DNA of 6,027 nucleotides. It comes from Desulfobacterales bacterium HSG17. GTDB taxonomy: Bacteria > Desulfobacterota > Desulfobacteria > Desulfobacterales > Desulfococcaceae. The notes under the pieces are model-generated. The model was not told the origin of the DNA, ran no database searches, and saw nothing but the letters and a program-made list of their open reading frames with translations. The stretch lies in the NCBI GenBank assembly GCA_030377945.1, contig JAUCGD010000205.1, positions 1 to 6,027 on the forward strand, in the 5' to 3' direction. This document shows, piece after piece, positions 1 through 4,639 of this stretch; positions within the stretch are counted from its first letter, which is position 1; every line of letters starts with the position of its first letter. The translations under genes were made by a program, and so were the position numbers.

Positions 1-846
1 GGAAAGACCTGCCATATCAGGAGCATTGCCTTCCATAGTCTGCTTGATAGCATTAACGATATCAGGACGTTTGCCCCTTGCAAGATCCATAGTAACGTCA
101 TCTCTGCAATCAGCAATAAAGGAAATCATGCCGTGCATGTTTAACATAACTGTAAATGTAAGATTGAGAACATGGCGCAGATTATCCGGCACACCGCTTG
201 AAATATTGGAAACACCGCAGGTGCTGAGTGCGCCCGGCATAATTTCAGGAAGCATATCCATGAAGTTCATCAGGGAAATGGCCTGGGGCTGCTGAATATT
301 CACAGGTGTTACAATACCGTCAACCCACATCTGGTCATTGTCAATTCCAGCTTCATTGGCAACTGTCATCAGTTCAACAAGAAGAGCTGCTCTCTCGTTT
401 TCATCACGGGGCAGTCCGTCAGGTCCCCACATAAGAGCGCAGAAATCTGCATTATGCTCTGCTGCCAGGGGAACCATTTTCTCATAACGTGCAGGCCGTA
501 CCATAATGGAGTTAATCATGGTGGGCAGTTTGCATTTGGGAAGGGCGGCTGCAATAGCATCAATATTGGATGTATCAAGAACCAAAGGAATATCATCAAC
601 CACTTCCTGAACAGTTTCAACTACCCAGGGCATAAGCTCATGACCGTCTTTTTTAGCAGGTCCCAAGTTGATATCAATCAGGTCAACTCCCTTTTCTTTC
701 TGGAACAAAGCTTCTTTCTGAATGGGTTTTGGATCACGTTCTTTGAAAGCTCTGCCAACATCTGTTCCAATAACATTCAAGCTCTCTCCAATAACCCAGA
801 ATTCATTCTCGCCTAATGGCCTCAAAATATCTTTTAACTTTGCCAT
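1..846 (-). CDS. acsE: Methyltetrahydrofolate:corrinoid iron-sulfur protein methyltransferase (MeTr), 3' end beyond window
   Basis: This cytoplasmic enzyme transfers the N5-methyl group of methyltetrahydrofolate to the cob(I)amide of the AcsC/AcsD corrinoid protein. The frame is open for 282 codons from the ATG at 846 to the window edge, so the C-terminus is missing. It reads as a pterin-binding TIM barrel: FWVIGESLN (residues 16-24) matches the first strand of the Moorella protein, followed by DINLGPA (58-64), VLDTSN (89-94), MINS (110-113), WVDG (174-177) and VSNIS (212-216). Asp91, Asn112, Asp176 and Asn214 fall where the Moorella enzyme has its pterin-contacting Asp75, Asn96, Asp160 and Asn199 (from memory). 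The start is fixed by a strong AGGAGGA seven bases upstream; it adds about 15 residues before the first strand compared with Moorella. The visible part already exceeds the 262 residues of that enzyme, so probably little is missing. It lies 82 bases after acsC and is the last visible gene of the cluster. Identification is firm; folate as the natural pterin is assumed from the bacterial context. Confidence 0.93.
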   Translation of the reverse strand, partial: MAKLKDILRPLGENEFWVIGESLNVIGTDVGRAFKERDPKPIQKEALFQKEKGVDLIDINLGPAKKDGHELMPWVVETVQEVVDDIPLVLDTSNIDAIAAALPKCKLPTMINSIMVRPARYEKMVPLAAEHNADFCALMWGPDGLPRDENERAALLVELMTVANEAGIDNDQMWVDGIVTPVNIQQPQAISLMNFMDMLPEIMPGALSTCGVSNISSGVPDNLRHVLNLTFTVMLNMHGMISFIADCRDDVTMDLARGKRPDIVNAIKQTMEGNAPDMAGLS

Positions 847-853
847 ACAAATT

Positions 854-860
854 TCCTCCT
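854..860 (-). promoter_or_regulatory. Ribosome binding site of acsE
   Basis: On the minus strand this reads AGGAGGA, seven bases before the ATG at 846. It is a near-perfect Shine-Dalgarno sequence and decides the acsE start. It begins right after the end of the 7-base repeat element in this spacer, so folding of that element could affect its exposure (inference). Confidence 0.85.
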
Positions 861-861
861 C

Positions 862-929
862 TAGTCAGTTAGCAGTAAACAGTCACCATTTTTCTGATAA
901 CTGTTCACTGTTTACTGTTAAACTGTTAT
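862..929. repeat. Inverted 7-base repeat element between acsC and acsE
   Basis: Two blocks of 7-base units face each other. On the plus strand, 862-882 holds TAGTCAG, TTAGCAG and TAAACAG, followed by a decayed unit. Then 894-929 holds CTGATAA, CTGTTCA, CTGTTTA, CTGTTAA, one extra A, and CTGTTAT. The second block's consensus CTGTTNA is the reverse complement of the first block's TNANCAG. The arms pair as a hairpin: 869-885 against 905-921, with an unbroken 11-bp core (CAGTAAACAGT at 873-883 with ACTGTTTACTG at 907-917). The element fills most of the 82-base spacer and its last unit touches the acsC stop codon. No U-run follows the stem on the transcribed strand, so it does not look like an intrinsic terminator. 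An mRNA processing or stability element, or a spreading intergenic repeat, is possible. Confidence 0.8.
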
Positions 930-2272
930 TACACTTTTGATTTCAGGAATCCAGGAATATGTGCTGCTTCTCTGGGGCCAACAGTAATTTTCCAGCCCGG
1001 CAGTTCTTCTTCCACATCACCGGCAATAGCTGCTGCATAACCTGGGATGATGAGTTCCGTTGTTTTTACCTTGTCCATGATACCGCATTTTTTCACAAAC
1101 ATTCCAACATCATCGCCTGAGAACTTGCCTGCTGCCCAGGCTGTAAGAACTGAAAGTCCTTCTGCATCCTTGATAAGCAGCCAGGTTGGAACCTTGCTGC
1201 CTTCAATTTCACCGGAGACGATAAAGTAGGTAAGAGCAAAGTTTGTTGTTACCATAACAGGTGAATTTTCATCAGGATTATTAATGGGATAGATACCTTC
1301 GACAACAGTCATTGGACGCTGTGGATCTGTAAAGATATTAAGTCTTTCAAGAAGCAGCGGGAAGATACTTTCACCAACAAAATCAGACAATACAACAATG
1401 CTGCCGTATTTTGCTACAAACATACCTGCGATCATGGTTTCCATTTCAAGATTTGGAGCCATTTCACACGGGAATGTAATTGTGGGGAATCCAAGGGAGC
1501 GGTTTGCGTTTTTAAGTGCTGAACGGCGCATGGCTACCTGGTCTTCAAGAGCCGGTTTTACTTCTCTTGATCCAGGGTCAAGCACAAGCTTTTTCAGGCC
1601 CATTCCAACAAGTTTGTCTGTAAGAGCAGGAAGTGCTTCAACTGAATCTGCTTTAACTGCCAGGGGCAGGTCATTTTCTTTTGCTATTGCTCCGTATTCA
1701 TCCACATTAGCTGCTGTGGCTGCATACATAAGGGGCTTTTTGAATCCGCAGGTTTCAATACCGGCCTTCATAACATCTGCATTATCTGTAATGAGGATCA
1801 GGTTAAATTCTGAGGTTTCTGCAATGGTTTTGGCTACTTTTGCAAAAGCGGCTTTATCACCGTTTACATCTTTTAAAGCAATAAGTTCAGGTCTCAAATT
1901 AAGACCAACACGTTCAAATTGAAGTGCATTCCATGCTTTGAGCTTGGTTTCAAGCTCAGCATCTGCAATATCAGATGAAATTGCTGCTGCAAAAGCAGTC
2001 TGATTGAAAAAGGTTTTTTCATGACGGTACAATACGGTTTCACCGCCAACTGTACATTTTCTAACGCCTTTTCCAATTTCCACAGGAAGGATTGGAGGAG
2101 CAGATGCTTCTGCAAGTTTATCTCTTGCTTCATCAGATACGTAAGGACAAGCGTCAAGTTCAGCCTTTCCGGATGCCAGGTTCATGGCAAAGGCAAGACA
2201 TGTGGGAACCCCGCATTCTTTACAATTGGTTTTCGGCAGGAGCTTGAAAATCTGAATACCGGTTAATGCCAT
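929..2272 (-). CDS. acsC: Corrinoid iron-sulfur protein large (gamma) subunit
   Basis: This is the cobamide- and [4Fe-4S]-carrying subunit of the corrinoid iron-sulfur protein. It accepts the methyl group from AcsE and hands it to the A-cluster of AcsB; it works as a heterodimer with AcsD in the cytoplasm. The 447 residues match the usual length of about 446. The N-terminal domain carries the cluster motif Cys17-x2-Cys20-x4-Cys25-x16-Cys42 (NCKECGVPTC, then DACPY), whose [4Fe-4S] centre reactivates oxidised cobalt. Residues from about 90 to 320 form the TIM-barrel domain, with LVLDPGS (229-235) and FPTITFPCE (262-270). Residues from about 325 to 447 form the corrinoid-binding domain, with VTTNFALTYF (341-350), the glycine/alanine-rich IPGYAAAIAGDVEEELPGW (409-427) and the terminal GPREAAHIPGFL (432-443). 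The ATG at 2272 has AAGGAG six bases upstream, and the N-terminus MALTGIQIFKLLPKTNC is the family's usual start. It lies 77 bases after acsB and 82 before acsE, with a 7-base repeat element on each side. No defect is visible. In archaea the homologue is cdhE. Confidence 0.96.
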   Translation of the reverse strand: MALTGIQIFKLLPKTNCKECGVPTCLAFAMNLASGKAELDACPYVSDEARDKLAEASAPPILPVEIGKGVRKCTVGGETVLYRHEKTFFNQTAFAAAISSDIADAELETKLKAWNALQFERVGLNLRPELIALKDVNGDKAAFAKVAKTIAETSEFNLILITDNADVMKAGIETCGFKKPLMYAATAANVDEYGAIAKENDLPLAVKADSVEALPALTDKLVGMGLKKLVLDPGSREVKPALEDQVAMRRSALKNANRSLGFPTITFPCEMAPNLEMETMIAGMFVAKYGSIVVLSDFVGESIFPLLLERLNIFTDPQRPMTVVEGIYPINNPDENSPVMVTTNFALTYFIVSGEIEGSKVPTWLLIKDAEGLSVLTAWAAGKFSGDDVGMFVKKCGIMDKVKTTELIIPGYAAAIAGDVEEELPGWKITVGPREAAHIPGFLKSKV

Positions 2273-2278
2273 TTTTGT

Positions 2279-2284
2279 CTCCTT
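2279..2284 (-). promoter_or_regulatory. Ribosome binding site of acsC
   Basis: The minus strand reads AAGGAG, six bases before the ATG at 2272. This is good Shine-Dalgarno spacing and supports the chosen start. It lies 12 bases downstream (in transcript sense) of the perfect palindrome at 2297-2320. Confidence 0.8.
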
Positions 2285-2292
2285 TATATCAA

Positions 2293-2352
2293 TTATCAGT
2301 GAGCAGTTAACTGCTCACTGTTTATTGTTCACTGTTAACTGTTCTCAGTTTA
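2293..2352. repeat. Inverted 7-base repeat element between acsB and acsC
   Basis: On the plus strand, 2293-2306 holds TTATCAG and TGAGCAG. After the central TTAA, 2311-2352 holds six units in the opposite sense with an exact 7-base period: CTGCTCA, CTGTTTA, TTGTTCA, CTGTTAA, CTGTTCT and CAGTTTA. This is the same unit family and the same head-to-head layout as the element at 862-929, so the two are related copies. The last unit includes the acsB stop codon (2350-2352). The heptads overlap the palindrome listed separately. It fills most of the spacer, and its function is unknown. Confidence 0.82.
2297..2320. repeat. Perfect 24-bp palindrome upstream of acsC (mRNA hairpin)
   Basis: The sequence is CAGTGAGCAG, then TTAA, then CTGCTCACTG, which is exactly self-complementary over 24 bases. 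In mRNA it would fold as a 10-bp stem with a UUAA loop. On the transcribed strand the stem is followed by AUAAUUGAUAU and then the acsC ribosome binding site, with no U-run, so it is not a typical intrinsic terminator. Candidate roles are protecting an mRNA end, setting the AcsB:AcsC ratio, or binding a dimeric protein as DNA; none is shown by the sequence. Confidence 0.85.
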
Positions 2353-4563
2353 TCCTACAAGCGGTTCCATATCCAGGGCAGGATGACCTTTTTCCTTGAG
2401 GAAAGGCATAATTTCTTCTTCAGTTATACCCACGGTTTCATCTGCAATCTTGTCAAGCAGTCCGGGATGGCCCATTTCTTCGGCTCGTGCTTCAAAACGA
2501 TCCCTGATTTCTTCTTTAAGAGCTTTAGGCATCCATACCATACGCAGGATTCCACCGTCACCCAGAATAAACTTACGCTGGGTAATGTTAAACTTGGAGT
2601 GTCCTACAAATCCTGGTGAAGAAGCACCACCGCCCATAACACCGGCCAGTGTTGTAAACTTCATACCACATGGGGTTTCACCGGAATATTCACGATTAAC
2701 TGACATAACACCGTTACATCCGGGCAACATGGCAGCAATAGCTTCACAGCAGCCGCATGTGGTCATGGGATCAACAACCATTGAATAGAAATTATATTTG
2801 GTAACTGTTCCCCTGGAAGCTTTTTCAATAAAGTCATTAACACCTTTGAATTGACCCAGTACAGGGTCCAGAACTTCACCCTTTTCAATGGGCTGGTTGG
2901 GACCGGTCGGGCTGATCTGAAAAGCTGCCTTGCAGTCCATCCAGTTGTAAGCACCGCAGAGTCCTGTACGTTCAGGACTTACTGTACAAACATGGCTGGG
3001 AGCAAAAGACTGGCACAGGGTACATGAATAAAATGTATCAACATCTTCATCTGTCATACTATCCACACGGCCGTCTCTGTGTACATATGCAGCACGGGCT
3101 TTGGCAGTCAGCTTGTCAACATCTTCCTGTTTGGTGTAGATTGTTACCTCAACCTTGTCCAAAATAGCCTGGAAATCCTGGTGAAGTTTTGCATGGAGAA
3201 CAACACCAAGGTCTTTTAAGGTAAAACCTTTTTCCACAGCAGCCTTACTTACACGAATCCATGCAATATCACGCTGACCTGCATGCATAACACCCTGGAT
3301 ATAGTTGATAAGATGATGAGTCTGACGTTCAAGGATAGGCTCGAAATCTTCCTGGAATTCACGGCCTGCAACCTGCATATAAATACCCAGGGGCAGAACA
3401 TCGCCTTCTTTTACATCACCAATATCCGGCCCGATAACTGTTACCTTGCCGTCTTCAATATCATTCATATCTGCTGATTCAAGGTATTCAGTATTCTGGG
3501 TCTTGCCGCCGCCCATCTGGCAGAACAGATCTTTACCGCGAACACGTTCACCTTCATAAGCAGGACCAAATGAAAGGGGAATATCAATTTCTGCAATAGT
3601 AACTTTGAGACCGCGTGTTTCAACAGATTTATCAACAATATCATCATGGGAAACATTACCAAGAACATGCTCGTAAGTACAGATACCGGTTGGCAGAATC
3701 TCAGGAATATCTGTATCTGCGATGGTCGGGAAGCCCCAGTTAACACAACCGGCTGCTGCTGCTGCCCATTCGGCATTAACATCACCAAGAGCATTAACAA
3801 AAGCAAAAACACGGTCTTTGTTGTACATAAGGATTTTCTTGTAATCTCCGGCAGGAACACCGCCAAATGCCATAGCAACACGGTTGGCAAATCCAAGAGC
3901 AAAGATTGCAGAAGAAATATCAGGACCAAAAGGAACAATCTTGGTATTCCAGCCGATTTCAACACCAGCCTCAACCAATTGTTCCGCACATGTGGTTCCA
4001 TTCTGATTTGCAGCCAGGAACACATAAATACTGCGTTTCTGGTATTCTTCAATAATCATCTTGGCAATTTCAGGACTTGGAGCAGCACCGACAATAGCTG
4101 CAAATCCAGGAGCAGAGCCGTCAACAAACTCAACACCGCGTTTTCTGAAGATTGTATCTTCAGCAGCACCAAGCCAGAGTCTTCCGTTGTCAACATCTGT
4201 TTCTTCAGAAACATGGTAAAAATCCGGATCTTCCAGATAGCGTATTGCTTCATCAATTTCAAAAGCAAAAAGGGCTGCCATTCCTGCATCCAGCAGAGAA
4301 CCAAGATAAGGCAGATGATGTGAACCTTTCATTTGGGGAGGCAGAAGATTACGAATAACTTCCATGGGTTTTTTCATATCTTCAAGGGTTTCAACCTTGA
4401 GGCCAAGCAGAGAATAAATAACAGGCAGATAGTATGCTGTATTTGGGAAACCGACTTTGGTTGTTGCGTCAAAGCTTTCAAGAGCTCTTTTGTAGCTTCC
4501 TTCTACTTTTGAAACGATATTGTAACCGCCCTGAATTCCAGCGAATGCGACTAATCTAGACAT
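2350..4563 (-). CDS. acsB: Acetyl-CoA synthase, CODH/ACS complex catalytic subunit
   Basis: This enzyme condenses the methyl group from the corrinoid protein, CO and coenzyme A into acetyl-CoA at the A-cluster, a [4Fe-4S] centre bridged to a Ni-Ni site. In Moorella it binds CO dehydrogenase (AcsA) in one complex. The 737 residues compare with 729 there. The N-terminal domain (about 1-320) is present, starting near VGFPNTAYYLPVIY (37-50), so this is the long bacterial form and not the shorter archaeal beta subunit. A middle domain covers about 320-505 (IDIPLSFGPAYEGE 326-339; VIGPDI 376-381; HAGQRDIAWIRVSK 427-440). The C-terminal domain has the A-cluster ligands: Cys514, Cys517, Cys526 and Cys536 (FYSCTLCQSFAPSHVC, then GLC) and Cys603-Gly604-Cys605, matching Moorella Cys506/509/518/528 and Cys595-Gly-Cys597. 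Phe520 of CQSF is kept. The end EEKGHPAL-type motif is intact (723-730). AAGGAGG nine bases before the ATG at 4563 fixes the start. It lies between acsD (76 bases upstream) and acsC. An extra Cys606 directly follows the Cys-Gly-Cys motif, where Moorella has Phe. Confidence 0.97.
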   Translation of the reverse strand: MSRLVAFAGIQGGYNIVSKVEGSYKRALESFDATTKVGFPNTAYYLPVIYSLLGLKVETLEDMKKPMEVIRNLLPPQMKGSHHLPYLGSLLDAGMAALFAFEIDEAIRYLEDPDFYHVSEETDVDNGRLWLGAAEDTIFRKRGVEFVDGSAPGFAAIVGAAPSPEIAKMIIEEYQKRSIYVFLAANQNGTTCAEQLVEAGVEIGWNTKIVPFGPDISSAIFALGFANRVAMAFGGVPAGDYKKILMYNKDRVFAFVNALGDVNAEWAAAAAGCVNWGFPTIADTDIPEILPTGICTYEHVLGNVSHDDIVDKSVETRGLKVTIAEIDIPLSFGPAYEGERVRGKDLFCQMGGGKTQNTEYLESADMNDIEDGKVTVIGPDIGDVKEGDVLPLGIYMQVAGREFQEDFEPILERQTHHLINYIQGVMHAGQRDIAWIRVSKAAVEKGFTLKDLGVVLHAKLHQDFQAILDKVEVTIYTKQEDVDKLTAKARAAYVHRDGRVDSMTDEDVDTFYSCTLCQSFAPSHVCTVSPERTGLCGAYNWMDCKAAFQISPTGPNQPIEKGEVLDPVLGQFKGVNDFIEKASRGTVTKYNFYSMVVDPMTTCGCCEAIAAMLPGCNGVMSVNREYSGETPCGMKFTTLAGVMGGGASSPGFVGHSKFNITQRKFILGDGGILRMVWMPKALKEEIRDRFEARAEEMGHPGLLDKIADETVGITEEEIMPFLKEKGHPALDMEPLVG

Positions 4564-4572
4564 ATTTCCTTT

Positions 4573-4579
4573 CCTCCTT
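4573..4579 (-). promoter_or_regulatory. Ribosome binding site of acsB
   Basis: The minus strand reads AAGGAGG, nine bases before the ATG at 4563. It is a strong Shine-Dalgarno sequence within the otherwise AT-rich 76-base spacer (4564-4639). That spacer lacks the 7-base repeats found in the other two spacers. Confidence 0.85.
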
Positions 4580-4639
4580 CATTGAGGATTTTTATATTCA
4601 TTAAGGGTCGAAGAAAAAATCTAATAATACAACTTCCGA

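Noticed and set aside
862..929. CRISPR array
   Set aside because: The repeats are 7 bases with no spacers between them and sit in inverted blocks; there is no repeat-spacer structure.
1398..1922. Plus-strand open frame of 174 codons opposite acsC
   Set aside because: It is antisense to the conserved barrel and corrinoid domains of AcsC, with no family resemblance.
2297..2320. Intrinsic terminator after acsB
   Set aside because: The hairpin is strong but no U-run follows it on the transcribed strand, and the acsC ribosome binding site comes directly after.
3465..4052. Minus-strand open frame of 195 codons in another frame of acsB
   Set aside because: It overlaps the intact acsB frame; its Leu-rich translation is what a frame shift of that gene gives. 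acsB itself has no frameshift.
3646..4323. Plus-strand open frame of 225 codons opposite acsB
   Set aside because: It lies wholly within the well-supported acsB gene, and its translation is Asn/Ser/Cys-rich with no recognisable domain.
4564..4639. Possible promoter in the AT-rich acsD-acsB spacer (TATAAA near 4594-4599, TTGTAT near 4627-4632)
   Set aside because: The spacing between the boxes is about 30 bases, far from the usual 16-18, and no better pair is visible. A weak internal promoter cannot be excluded.
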